Positions 28,659 to 37,977 of a stretch of 64,000 nt of DNA are shown here, piece after piece; positions within the stretch are counted from its first letter, which is position 1; the number at the start of each line of letters is the position of its first letter. The notes beneath the pieces were generated by a model that was not told the DNA's origin, did no database searches, and saw nothing but the letters and a program-made list of their open reading frames with translations. The translations under genes were made by a program, and so were the position numbers. Source of the DNA: Prevotellaceae bacterium (GTDB lineage: Bacteria; Bacteroidota; Bacteroidia; Bacteroidales; Paludibacteraceae); the NCBI GenBank assembly GCA_031271465.1, contig JAISVR010000005.1, forward strand, positions 25,947 to 89,946, in the 5' to 3' direction.

Positions 28659-28717
28659 AAGTAAACAAGATACAAGTAGACGAGTAAGCAAGAATGTGCC
28701 TCGTTTACTTGTTTACT
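28659..28717. repeat. AAGTAAACAAG inverted repeat between rpoB and rpoC
   Basis: AAGTAAACAAG (28659-28669) is inverted as CTTGTTTACT (28708-28717), with partial pairing between. A related pair occurs at 41784-41855. There is no T-run, so transcription should continue into rpoC. Confidence 0.5.
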
Positions 28718-28750
28718 CAAAATTCGTTTACTCAAAAATAAGTTATTTTT

Positions 28751-31700
28751 ATGGCTTTCAGAAAAGATAATAAGGCTAAAAGTAATTTTAGTAAAATTTC
28801 TATTGGACTGGCTTCTCCCGAAGAAATCTTGGAGCTGTCGAGTGGTGAGGTATTGAAGCCCGAAACCATCAACTATCGTACTTATAAACCGGAGCGTGAT
28901 GGTTTGTTTTGTGAACGCATTTTTGGTCCGATAAAAGACTACGAATGTCATTGTGGCAAATACAAGCGTATTCGTTACAAAGGCATCGTGTGCGACCGTT
29001 GTGGGGTAGAAGTAACCGAGAAAAAAGTGCGTCGCGAACGCATGGGACACATTCAATTGGTGGTACCTGTGGCTCATATTTGGTATTTCCGTTCGTTGCC
29101 CAATAAAATGGGTTACTTGCTTGGTATGCCAACCAAAAAGATGGACTCAATCATTTATTATGAAAAATATGTGATTATTCAAGCCGGTATTTTGGAATCG
29201 CAAGAAGGTATCGCTGATGGCGAATTGCTTACTGAGGAAGAGTATTTGGATATTATGGAGTCATTGCCCCGTGAAAATCAAATGCTTGAAGACAGCGACC
29301 CAAATAAATTTATTGCCAAAATGGGTGCCGAGGCTATTTATGATATGCTTTCGCGCCTCGATTTAGATAAACTATCGTACGATTTACGCCATAAAGCAAA
29401 TACCGATACTTCGCAGCAACGCAAAAATGAAGCGTTGAAGCGATTGCAGGTGGTAGAAAGTTTTCGTGCGTCGCGTCAGCGCAACCGTCCCGAGTGGATG
29501 ATTGTAAAAATCGTTCCGGTTATTCCGCCCGAATTGCGTCCGTTGGTGCCGCTTGATGGAGGTCGTTTTGCTACTTCGGATTTGAATGACTTGTATCGTC
29601 GTGTGATTATTCGTAACAATCGTTTGAAACGATTAATCGAAATCAAAGCTCCTGAAGTAATCTTGCGCAACGAAAAGCGTATGTTACAAGAGGCGGTCGA
29701 TTCATTGTTCGATAACTCACGCAAATCGAGTGCGGTAAAAACAGACGCAAACCGTCCGTTAAAGTCGCTTTCCGACTCGTTGAAAGGTAAACAAGGTCGT
29801 TTCCGCCAAAACTTGTTGGGTAAGCGTGTGGATTATTCGGCTCGTTCGGTAATTGTTGTAGGTCCGGAACTGAAAATGCACGAATGCGGATTGCCAAAAG
29901 ATATGGCAGCCGAACTTTATAAGCCTTTCGTAATTCGTAAGTTAATTGAGCGCGGAATTGTAAAAACCGTGAAATCGGCAAAGAAAATCATCGACCGCAA
30001 AGATCCTGTGGTATTCGATATTTTGGAATATGTGATGAAAGGACATCCTGTGCTTCTCAACCGTGCTCCAACCTTGCACCGTTTGGGTATTCAGGCTTTC
30101 CAACCTCACATGATTGAAGGTAAGGCGATTCAATTGCATCCGCTTTCTTGTACGGCGTTTAATGCCGACTTCGATGGCGACCAAATGGCGGTTCACTTGC
30201 CGCTTGGCAACGAAGCTATTTTGGAAGCGCAATTGTTGATGCTTGCATCTCACAATATTTTGAATCCTGCTAATGGTGCGCCTATCACAGTGCCTTCGCA
30301 GGACATGGTGCTTGGTTTGTATTACATCACCAAAGCGCGTCCGGGAGCATTGGGCGAAGGATTGATATTCTACGGAACCGAAGAAGCAGAGATAGCTTAT
30401 AATGAAGGTAGAGTAGCTTTGCATGCCAATATCAAGGTGAAAACTAAAGATTTGGACGAAAAAGGGAATTTTGTAGATACAATGCTCGAAACTACTATCG
30501 GTCGTGTAATTGTGAATAAGTTTGTGCCCGAAGAAGTAGGTTTTATCAACGAAATTCTTTCTAAAAAATCCTTACGCGATATTATTGGTAATATTATTAA
30601 GGTTTGTGGAGTGGCTCGTACAGCTCAATTCCTCGACGATATTAAAAATCTCGGTTACAAAATGGCATTCGAAGGTGGATTGTCGTTTAACCTTGGTGAT
30701 GTAATTATTCCTGCCGAGAAAGAAACGCTTGTTGCCGAAGGTTATGCAGAAGTGGAGGAGATTATGAATAACTATAATATGGGATTCATTACCAACAACG
30801 AGCGTTACAACCAAATTATCGATACTTGGACACACATCAATGCGAAGTTGTCGAATATTTTGATGAAACAACTTTCGTCGGATAATCAAGGATTTAATCC
30901 TGTGTACATGATGCTCGATTCGGGCGCTCGTGGTTCTAAGGAACAAATTCGTCAGCTTTCGGGTATGCGTGGTTTGATGGCAAAGCCTCAAAAATCGGGT
31001 GCTGAAGGCGGACAGATTATTGAAAATCCTATTCTTTCGAACTTTAAGGAAGGCTTGTCGGTGTTGGAGTACTTTATTTCTACCCATGGTGCGCGTAAAG
31101 GTTTGGCGGATACGGCTTTGAAAACTGCCGATGCGGGTTATTTAACTCGTCGTTTGGTTGATGTATCGAATGATGTGATTATTACCGAAGACGATTGTGG
31201 TACTTTGCGTGGACTTATTGCTACCGAGTTGAAAAACAATGAAGAGGTGGTAGCATCTCTTTACGAAAGAATATTGGGTCGCGTGTCGGTACACGATATT
31301 TATCATCCTCAAACCGGCGAATTGATTGTGGCTTCGGGTGAAGAAATTACCGAAGATGCAGCCAAAGCTATCCAAAATTCACCAATCGAACGAGTTGAAA
31401 TTCGTTCGGTGCTTACTTGCGAATCTCGTCAAGGCGTTTGTGCCAAATGTTACGGTCGTAACTTGGCTACCGGACGCATGGTGCAAAAGGGAGAAACTGT
31501 TGGTGTAATTGCTGCGCAATCGATCGGGGAGCCGGGTACACAGCTTACGCTTCGTACATTCCATGTCGGAGGGGTTGCTTCGAATGTGGGTGCCGAGTCG
31601 AGCATCTCGTCGAAATACGACGGTATCGTTGAGTTTGATGAGTTGCGTACGGTTGATGTGGCAGACGGAAGTCAAATCGTGGTAGGTCGTTTGTGCGAAA

Positions 31701-33046
31701 TGCGCATTATTGATCCGCATACGCAAATTGTTCTTACAACACAGAATATTCCTTATGGCTCGAAACTCTTTGTAAAAGAGAAAACATTGGTAGAAAAGGG
31801 AACTAAGATTTGTGAGTGGGATCCGTTTAATGCTGTTATTGTATCTGAATTTGGCGGAAAAATCAAATTTGAAGATGTGGTAGAAAATATTACTTTCAAG
31901 ACTGAATCGGACGAAGCTACGGGATTGAAGGAAAAGGTAATTATTGAAACCAAAGATAAGAGCAAAATACCTTCGATACATATTCTCAACGAAAAGGGCG
32001 ATATTTTGAAAACTTACGCCTTGCCTGTGGGAGCGCACTTGGTACTTGATGAAAGTGAAAAAATAGCTGCCGGCGATTTGCTGGTAAAAATACCTCGCGC
32101 CGTGGGTAAAGCGGGCGATATTACCGGGGGTCTTCCTCGTGTTACCGAATTGTTCGAGGCGCGTAATCCTTCAAACCCTGCTGTGGTTTCCGAAATTGAC
32201 GGCGAAGTAAGTTTTGGTAAAATTAAACGCGGTAACCGGGAAATTTCGATAACAACGAAATCAGGTGAGGTAAAAAAATATCTTGTTCCGTTGTCGAAAC
32301 AGATTTTGGTACAGGAAAACGACTATGTGCGCGCCGGTACGCCGCTTTCGGACGGTGCTACTACGCCGTCGGACATTTTGGCTATCAAAGGTCCTACTGC
32401 TGTGCAGGAATATATTGTAAACGAGGTGCAAGATGTGTATCGTTTGCAAGGTGTGAAAATCAACGACAAACATTTTGAGGTTATTGTGCGCCAGATGATG
32501 CGTAAGGTAGAAATTATCGAACCCGGTGATACTCGTTTCCTCGAAAAACAGGTGATTGACAAACATGATTTCATGGAAGAGAACGACCGGATTTGGGGTA
32601 AAAAAGTGGTTGTTGATGCCGGTGATTCGCAGATTTTCTTGCCCGGACAAATTGTTACTGCTCGTAAGTTGCGCGACGAGAACTCGATGCTTAAACGCAA
32701 AGACTTGAAATTGGTGGAAGTACGCGATGCTATGCCGGCTACCTCGAATCAGATTTTGCAGGGTATCACTCGTGCTGCGTTGCAAACGGCAAGCTTTATG
32801 TCTGCCGCATCGTTCCAGGAAACTACTAAGGTGCTCAACGAAGCTGCTATCAACGGTAAGGTTGACCGTCTTGAGGGATTGAAAGAGAATGTGATTTGTG
32901 GAAACTTGATACCTGCCGGTACAGGTTTGCGCGAATACGACAAGCTTCTTGTGGGTTCGATGGACGAGATTGATAAATTGACGGAAGCCCGCAGAGCTGT
33001 CGAAACAGGAGATACTGCTCAAAACGAGGGTGATGATAGTATTTGA
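28751..33046 (+). CDS. rpoC: DNA-directed RNA polymerase subunit beta prime
   Basis: A 1431-residue subunit. The N-terminal zinc site is visible ([20 protein letters not shown]). The catalytic Mg loop [12 protein letters not shown] sits at about 472-483, the bridge helix and trigger-loop region around [13 protein letters not shown] and later, and the second zinc site in [13 protein letters not shown]. The acidic C-terminus is short and typical of the phylum. A strong terminator follows. Confidence 0.99.
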   Translation: MAFRKDNKAKSNFSKISIGLASPEEILELSSGEVLKPETINYRTYKPERDGLFCERIFGPIKDYECHCGKYKRIRYKGIVCDRCGVEVTEKKVRRERMGHIQLVVPVAHIWYFRSLPNKMGYLLGMPTKKMDSIIYYEKYVIIQAGILESQEGIADGELLTEEEYLDIMESLPRENQMLEDSDPNKFIAKMGAEAIYDMLSRLDLDKLSYDLRHKANTDTSQQRKNEALKRLQVVESFRASRQRNRPEWMIVKIVPVIPPELRPLVPLDGGRFATSDLNDLYRRVIIRNNRLKRLIEIKAPEVILRNEKRMLQEAVDSLFDNSRKSSAVKTDANRPLKSLSDSLKGKQGRFRQNLLGKRVDYSARSVIVVGPELKMHECGLPKDMAAELYKPFVIRKLIERGIVKTVKSAKKIIDRKDPVVFDILEYVMKGHPVLLNRAPTLHRLGIQAFQPHMIEGKAIQLHPLSCTAFNADFDGDQMAVHLPLGNEAILEAQLLMLASHNILNPANGAPITVPSQDMVLGLYYITKARPGALGEGLIFYGTEEAEIAYNEGRVALHANIKVKTKDLDEKGNFVDTMLETTIGRVIVNKFVPEEVGFINEILSKKSLRDIIGNIIKVCGVARTAQFLDDIKNLGYKMAFEGGLSFNLGDVIIPAEKETLVAEGYAEVEEIMNNYNMGFITNNERYNQIIDTWTHINAKLSNILMKQLSSDNQGFNPVYMMLDSGARGSKEQIRQLSGMRGLMAKPQKSGAEGGQIIENPILSNFKEGLSVLEYFISTHGARKGLADTALKTADAGYLTRRLVDVSNDVIITEDDCGTLRGLIATELKNNEEVVASLYERILGRVSVHDIYHPQTGELIVASGEEITEDAAKAIQNSPIERVEIRSVLTCESRQGVCAKCYGRNLATGRMVQKGETVGVIAAQSIGEPGTQLTLRTFHVGGVASNVGAESSISSKYDGIVEFDELRTVDVADGSQIVVGRLCEMRIIDPHTQIVLTTQNIPYGSKLFVKEKTLVEKGTKICEWDPFNAVIVSEFGGKIKFEDVVENITFKTESDEATGLKEKVIIETKDKSKIPSIHILNEKGDILKTYALPVGAHLVLDESEKIAAGDLLVKIPRAVGKAGDITGGLPRVTELFEARNPSNPAVVSEIDGEVSFGKIKRGNREISITTKSGEVKKYLVPLSKQILVQENDYVRAGTPLSDGATTPSDILAIKGPTAVQEYIVNEVQDVYRLQGVKINDKHFEVIVRQMMRKVEIIEPGDTRFLEKQVIDKHDFMEENDRIWGKKVVVDAGDSQIFLPGQIVTARKLRDENSMLKRKDLKLVEVRDAMPATSNQILQGITRAALQTASFMSAASFQETTKVLNEAAINGKVDRLEGLKENVICGNLIPAGTGLREYDKLLVGSMDEIDKLTEARRAVETGDTAQNEGDDSI

Positions 33047-33065
33047 TAGGGTTTTTAACTGCTAT

Positions 33066-33107
33066 AAAAAAAGAGAGCAGGGAATTTATTTCCCTGCTCT
33101 CTTTTTT
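33066..33107 (+). terminator. strong intrinsic terminator after rpoC
   Basis: GAGAGCAGGGAA and TTCCCTGCTCTC form a long GC-containing stem flanked by an A-run and a T-run, so it could also work on the other strand. It closes the secE-rpoC transcription block. Confidence 0.92.
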
Positions 33108-33139
33108 GACAATATATGCTTTATAGCATTAAAATCTCG

Positions 33140-33147
33140 TATCTTTG
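33140..33147 (+). promoter_or_regulatory. -7 box (TATCTTTG) for the MFS gene
   Basis: A perfect TATCTTTG 27 bp before the ATG at 33175; no TTTG at the standard spacing. It rules against a start at the first in-frame codon further upstream. Confidence 0.6.
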
Positions 33148-33174
33148 CACGCGTTATTTAATGCGTTGGCAAGT

Positions 33175-34380
33175 ATGGAAAAAGAAGGCAAAGACCGGTT
33201 AATTACGGGCAGTTATTTGGCTGCTTGCATGGGTAATTTTTTGTTGTTTTTTGGTTTTTATATTCTTTTGCCGGTATTGCCGCTTTATTTGATAGAATCG
33301 TTTGAAGCAAGTAAATCGCAGGTAGGATTGGTATTGTCGGGCTACACGGTGGCGGCGTTGCTGGTTCGTCCGTTTACGGCATATTTTGCCGATATGTTTC
33401 GGCGTAAGCCACTCTATCTGTGTGCTTATATTTGTTTTGTACTGCTCTTTGTATCTTATCCGTTGGTAGCCTCCATTATGTTGTTTTTATTGATGCGCGT
33501 ATTGCATGGGCTGGCTTTCGGAGCGGTTACAACGCTGAGTAATACCCTCATTGTAGATATAATGCCGGCATCTCGCCGGGGCGAAGGTTTGGGCTATTTT
33601 GGCATGGCAAATAACCTTGCTATGGCGGTTGGTCCGATGATTGGACTGTTTATTCACGATATTTCTACCAATTTCTTACCCATTTTTCAAATTGCTATTG
33701 CTTCGGGTGTAACCGGTTTTATTTTTGCATCGCTTATCAAGGTCCCTCACAAAGAGCCGCTTGCGAAAGAAAGCCTTTCTTTCGACCGCTTTTTTTTGCC
33801 GCGCGGATTGCTGGCGGGTTTTTGTTTGTTTTTACTTGGTATGCCTTACGGTATTACAACAACTTATATTGCGTTGTTTGGGCGCGAACTCGGATTGAAT
33901 AGTGGTATGGGTATTTTCTTTTCGTTAATGGCGGCGGGGTTGATTATTTCGCGCCTGTTTGCCGGACGATTGGTGGATAGGGGTAAACTGACGCAGGTAA
34001 TCTTTGTCGGGTCGTTGATATGTGCGGCTACTTTTTTAATTCTTGCATTGTTGCGAATGCTTCCGGTCGGTCTCGATTTACTTGCGTTGCTGCTTTATTC
34101 GGTAGCGTTGCTGTTGGGGGTGGGCTATGGCATGATGTTTCCGGCTTACAATACGCTGTTTGTCAATCTGGCTCCTCACAATCGTCGCGCCACGGCGAGT
34201 TCCACTTATCTCACGAGTTGGGATGTAGGTATCGGTATCGGTTTGGTGGGCGGCGGCTATATGGCTGAATATGCCGGAATGACGGCTACCTATAGCGTGG
34301 CGGCAGGTGCAGCGTTGTTATCGGCACTTGTGTTTAAACAATGGACGGCGGCGCACTTCCACAAACATAAGTTTCGATAA
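33175..34380 (+). CDS. major facilitator superfamily transporter
   Basis: A 401-residue inner-membrane protein with about 12 hydrophobic helices. Between helices 2 and 3 it has the loop RPFTAYFADMFRRKPLYL, close to the MFS motif A (G-x-x-x-D-x-x-G-R-R). The second half has GRLVDRGKLTQ as the related loop. It resembles sugar-efflux or multidrug members, but the substrate is not readable. The start at 33175 follows the promoter box and makes the first residues MEKEGKDR. It stands alone between rpoC and a convergent START-like gene. Confidence 0.9.
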   Translation: MEKEGKDRLITGSYLAACMGNFLLFFGFYILLPVLPLYLIESFEASKSQVGLVLSGYTVAALLVRPFTAYFADMFRRKPLYLCAYICFVLLFVSYPLVASIMLFLLMRVLHGLAFGAVTTLSNTLIVDIMPASRRGEGLGYFGMANNLAMAVGPMIGLFIHDISTNFLPIFQIAIASGVTGFIFASLIKVPHKEPLAKESLSFDRFFLPRGLLAGFCLFLLGMPYGITTTYIALFGRELGLNSGMGIFFSLMAAGLIISRLFAGRLVDRGKLTQVIFVGSLICAATFLILALLRMLPVGLDLLALLLYSVALLLGVGYGMMFPAYNTLFVNLAPHNRRATASSTYLTSWDVGIGIGLVGGGYMAEYAGMTATYSVAAGAALLSALVFKQWTAAHFHKHKFR

Positions 34381-34385
34381 GGTTA

Positions 34386-34769
34386 CTACAAACCGAGGCA
34401 ACGGAAAAGGTCTTTTACCTGTTTGTTCCACAAGATTTTGGCATCGTCCATTTCATCAGCTTCAGCGAAATCGGTAACAGTTAGCGCGAGTTCGCCGGTA
34501 ATCTCATCAAGAGAGATTCTGAACTCAAAGTAAGTATGTTCAAGTTCGTCAGCCCATCTGAAACGAATAAAACTTCCTGTTCGTTGCGCCACCAGCACGG
34601 CTTCCTGTGCGCTTTCGCCCCAAGTGAATGTAAAATATTTGTTGTCCTTTACCACCACCTTGTCGGCAAACCATTCTTCCAAGCCCGAAGCGGTGCTAAG
34701 GGTATTCCACAGCAAATTTGGGGAAACGGTTTTGAGGTCGTATTCAAGTGTAAATTTTTCTTTTGTCAT
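34386..34769 (-). CDS. START-like (SRPBCC/AHSA1-type) domain protein
   Basis: A 127-residue single-domain protein. The segment LLWNTLSTASGLEEWFADKV, followed by FTFTWGESAQEAVLV and the C-terminal helix DDAKILWNKQVKDLFRCL, fits the helix-grip fold of AHSA1/START-like proteins common in Bacteroidetes. Such proteins bind a hydrophobic ligand in an inner cavity; ligand and role are unknown. It ends 5 bp from the stop of the convergent MFS gene. Confidence 0.85.
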   Translation of the reverse strand: MTKEKFTLEYDLKTVSPNLLWNTLSTASGLEEWFADKVVVKDNKYFTFTWGESAQEAVLVAQRTGSFIRFRWADELEHTYFEFRISLDEITGELALTVTDFAEADEMDDAKILWNKQVKDLFRCLGL

Positions 34770-34835
34770 AGCTTGTTTTTTGGGCGCAATATATACACTT
34801 TTTTTAAAATAACAAGATATTAGAAAAAAAAAGAA

Positions 34836-35321
34836 TTAACAATTGTTCAAGTTGTTTTGCGAAAATTGTATCGGCAACAGGTCGGACGCTCTCTTAATAA
34901 GCATGATTTCGTTTTCTCCGTAGAGTATTATTTCGAAATCTTGCCCGAAGCGATTTTCAACCTCGAGCAATACTTGCCGGCACGCTCCGCAGGGCGGGAT
35001 AGGTTTTTGCAAAAAGGCTCCGTTTGTAAAAGCAGCAATGGCAAGGGCGCGTACGGGTATTTCGGGATATTGGGCGTTGGCGGCAAATACGGTAACCCGC
35101 TCGGCGCATAAGCCCGACGGATAGGCGGCGTTTTCCTGATTGCTTCCGCCTACAACCACCCCATTGTTGAGCAATACTGCTGCGCCAACCCGAAAGTTGG
35201 AGTAGGGGGCGTAGGCGTGTTGTGTTTGCTGTTTAGCGCTTTCTACAAGCTGTTGATATTTTTCGGGCAATTCGGCAAACGAGCAAATGCGTATCGGAAT
35301 GTTGATGCTTTTTTCTTTCAT
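34836..35321 (-). CDS. cdd: cytidine deaminase
   Basis: A 161-residue zinc enzyme that turns cytidine into uridine in pyrimidine salvage. The zinc and catalytic motif is GLCAERV (Cys and Glu), with the second site PPCGACRQVL. AYAPYSNFRVGAA near the N-terminus is the substrate loop. The three-cysteine zinc site marks the small tetrameric type. Upstream lies the 632-bp gap that carries the 22-bp palindrome array, shared with glgB. Confidence 0.95.
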   Translation of the reverse strand: MKEKSINIPIRICSFAELPEKYQQLVESAKQQTQHAYAPYSNFRVGAAVLLNNGVVVGGSNQENAAYPSGLCAERVTVFAANAQYPEIPVRALAIAAFTNGAFLQKPIPPCGACRQVLLEVENRFGQDFEIILYGENEIMLIKRASDLLPIQFSQNNLNNC

Positions 35322-35338
35322 GGCATTCGGTTTTTTGG

Positions 35339-35420
35339 GGAATTATCCCTTTGAGTCTTGCTTCGTTCCGGCAATGACGGGTAGTGTTTGCCCGGCAAGC
35401 CTTAAAGGGGATAAATTCCG
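35339..35420. repeat. inverted repeat of the GGAATTATCCCTTT family upstream of cdd
   Basis: GGAATTATCCCTTTGAG (from 35339) is inverted as CTTAAAGGGGATAAATTCC (to about 35419). The same outer sequence frames the repeat at the end of kdsB (44543-44708). Confidence 0.55.
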
Positions 35421-35597
35421 TTTTTTTTTGACAAATGTAAAAAATATTTTAATAACGACAATTTTTTGCACTGCTCATGTGTGCCCGATACCTTTCTTAA
35501 TACAACTCTCCTGCTAAACTAATATTGAATGATAGCTGATAGAAGTTGAATTCTATCGGTATAAATTTTTTTATTTATAGCTAAGAATTTTCAGTAT

Positions 35598-35720
35598 AGT
35601 ATATACTATAAACTATTAAAGTATATACTATAAATCATTAAAGTATATACTATACGAAAATATAGTATATACTATAATTTGCTAAAGTATATACTATACA
35701 GATTTTTAGTATATACTTTA
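35598..35720. repeat. six palindromic sites at an exact 22-bp period
   Basis: The 13-mer AGTATATACTATA begins at 35598, 35620, 35642, 35664, 35686 and 35708 (the last as AGTATATACTTTA). The core TAGTATATACTA is a perfect palindrome where the base before is T. The 9-bp linkers differ from each other. The array lies between cdd and glgB, which point away from it. The rest of the 35322-35953 gap contains one inverted repeat next to cdd and no gene. Confidence 0.9.
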
Positions 35721-35953
35721 CTGAAAATATATAAGGTGGTATGTGAAAATGTATGCTTTAGGAAATGAAAATTCGTCGAATCAAATTTACTATTATTAAG
35801 TTAAGCCGTTTTTTGTTAGGCTTGCAATAACGGACGGGACGAAAGGGTTTAAGGGGTAGTTTTTCGAGTAAGTAAAAAATAATGTTTAAAACAAGGCGGT
35901 TATTCAAAAATAATAAATATCTTCGTTCCTCAACTTTTGAAAAAGATAAACAG

Positions 35954-37957
35954 ATGAAAACACTACCCATTATCGTAAACGACAGCTATCTGCAAGCCTA
36001 CGAACCGGCAATCGTAGGGCGTTATAAATATTTTTTGGAGAAAGAAAAACAATTGACGGGAGCGAATAAGAATTTGGCAGAGTTTGCCTCGGGGCATCTT
36101 TACTTTGGACTGCATCGTACAACGCACGGCTGGGTTTTTCGCGAATACGCGCCCAACGCTACGGAGATTTACCTGATTGGCGATTTTAATAATTGGCAGC
36201 AGGGACCTGAATACCGGCTGCAGCATATTGGCAACGGTAACTGGGAAATACAGCTTCCGGCGCATGCTATGCGGCACGGCGATTTGTATAAACTGATGAT
36301 GCATTGGCACGGCGGTTTCGGCGAGCGCATTCCGGCGTATGCCACGCGCGTGGTGCAGGACGATTTTACCAAAATATTCAGCGCGCAGGTTTGGTCGCCC
36401 GAAAAAGCTTATCAATTTAAAACAAAGAAATTCAAGCCCAATTGTTCTCCTCTGCTTATTTACGAAGCGCATGTGGGTATGGCGGGTGAGCGCGAGGGTA
36501 TTTCTACTTATGTGGAATTTCGGCAGAATGTGTTGCCGCGTATTGCTCAGGACGGCTATAATTGTATTCAATTGATGGCGATACAGGAACATCCGTATTA
36601 TGGTTCGTTTGGCTATCATGTGTCCAACTTTTTTGCTGCTTCTTCGCGCTTCGGTACGCCCGAGGAGTTGAAAGAGCTTATCGACGAAGCTCACTCGATG
36701 GGAATTGCCGTGATAATGGATATGGTTCATTCTCATTCGGTAAAAAATACCAAAGAAGGACTGGCTTTGTTTGACGGCACGCCGTATCTGTATTTCCACA
36801 GCGCTGCGCGTCGCGAGCATCCGGCTTGGGATTCGCTTAACTTCGATTACGGCAAGGATAGCGTGATTCATTTCCTGCTTTCCAATTGCAAATTCTGGCT
36901 GGAAGAATATAAGTTCGACGGTTTCCGTTTCGACGGAGTTACTTCCATGTTGTATCTCAGCCACGGATTGAACGAGGATTTTAACGGTTACGACAGTTAC
37001 TACAACGGCAATCAGGACGGCGATGCTATTTGCTATCTCACGCTGGCAAACCGTGTGATACATCAAGTGAACCGGCACGCTATAACGATTGCCGAAGAAA
37101 TGAGCGGCATGCCGGGTATGGCTACCGGCATCGACGACGGCGGCATTGGGTTTGATTACCGTTTGGCAATGGGGATTCCCGATTTTTGGATTAAACTAAT
37201 CAAAGAAGAACAAGACCGGTATTGGCGTGTGGGGCATATTTTGTGGGAGCTGACTAACCGGCGCAGGGAAGAAAAAATGATTAGTTATGTAGAAAGCCAC
37301 GACCAGGCTTTGGTGGGAGATAAAACCATTATCTTTCGTTTGATTGATGCCGATATGTATGGCTACATGTCGAAATTGACAGGTGGCACTACTTTGATGG
37401 TAGACAGGGGGTTGGCGTTACACAAAATGATTCGCCTGATTACGGCTTCGACTATTAACGGCGGATACCTCAACTTTATGGGGAACGAATTCGGGCATCC
37501 GGAATGGATTGATTTCCCGCGCGAAGGCAACGGTTGGAGTTATAAGCATGCCCGTCGCCAGTGGCATTTGGTCGACGATAAGAATTTAAAATACCATTGG
37601 CTCGGCGATTTCGATCGTGAGATGATAGAGCTTATCAAGGACGAAAAGAATTTTCAGGATTCCGATATACAGCATATCTGGGATAAGCAGGACGACCAGG
37701 TGCTTGTTTTTCAGCGCAATGATTTGCTGTTTGTTTTCAACTTTAACCCCATGCAGTCGTTTGCCGACTATGGCATACTGGTAAAAAAAGGGCAATACAA
37801 AGCGGTTCTTAATACCGACTCGTCTTCCTTTGGCGGTTTCGGTCTGACGGACGATAGCATCACGCACAAAACTTTCAAAAGCGATGTGCCCGACAAAGAA
37901 TGGTTGCGGCTGTATCTGCCTTCGCGTTCGGCAGTAGTATTGCGAAAGGTGAAATAA
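35954..37957 (+). CDS. glgB: 1,4-alpha-glucan branching enzyme
   Basis: A 667-residue enzyme of glycogen synthesis. A CBM48 domain (about 55-150, including GWVFREYAPNATEIYLIGDFNNW) precedes the GH13 barrel. Catalytic parts are DGFRFDGVTSMLY (nucleophile Asp), ITIAEEMSGMPG (acid Glu) and SYVESHDQALVGDK (third Asp). These match the eukaryote-like GH13_8 subtype typical of Bacteroidetes. The ATG at 35954 begins MKTLPIIVNDSYL. The open frame runs 72 bp further upstream, but that part is basic and Asn-rich and probably untranslated. The palindrome array lies 234 bp upstream. Confidence 0.95.
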   Translation: MKTLPIIVNDSYLQAYEPAIVGRYKYFLEKEKQLTGANKNLAEFASGHLYFGLHRTTHGWVFREYAPNATEIYLIGDFNNWQQGPEYRLQHIGNGNWEIQLPAHAMRHGDLYKLMMHWHGGFGERIPAYATRVVQDDFTKIFSAQVWSPEKAYQFKTKKFKPNCSPLLIYEAHVGMAGEREGISTYVEFRQNVLPRIAQDGYNCIQLMAIQEHPYYGSFGYHVSNFFAASSRFGTPEELKELIDEAHSMGIAVIMDMVHSHSVKNTKEGLALFDGTPYLYFHSAARREHPAWDSLNFDYGKDSVIHFLLSNCKFWLEEYKFDGFRFDGVTSMLYLSHGLNEDFNGYDSYYNGNQDGDAICYLTLANRVIHQVNRHAITIAEEMSGMPGMATGIDDGGIGFDYRLAMGIPDFWIKLIKEEQDRYWRVGHILWELTNRRREEKMISYVESHDQALVGDKTIIFRLIDADMYGYMSKLTGGTTLMVDRGLALHKMIRLITASTINGGYLNFMGNEFGHPEWIDFPREGNGWSYKHARRQWHLVDDKNLKYHWLGDFDREMIELIKDEKNFQDSDIQHIWDKQDDQVLVFQRNDLLFVFNFNPMQSFADYGILVKKGQYKAVLNTDSSSFGGFGLTDDSITHKTFKSDVPDKEWLRLYLPSRSAVVLRKVK

Positions 37958-37977
37958 CGATTGTTACTTGCAGGAAA

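Noticed and set aside
35598..35720. CRISPR array
   Set aside because: Repeats of 13 bp with 9-bp linkers at a 22-bp period are far too short for repeat-spacer units, and no cas genes are near. The same holds for 50453-50635.
35963..37078. 371-codon frame opposite glgB
   Set aside because: Antisense shadow of a complete branching enzyme; no promoter, no recognisable domain.
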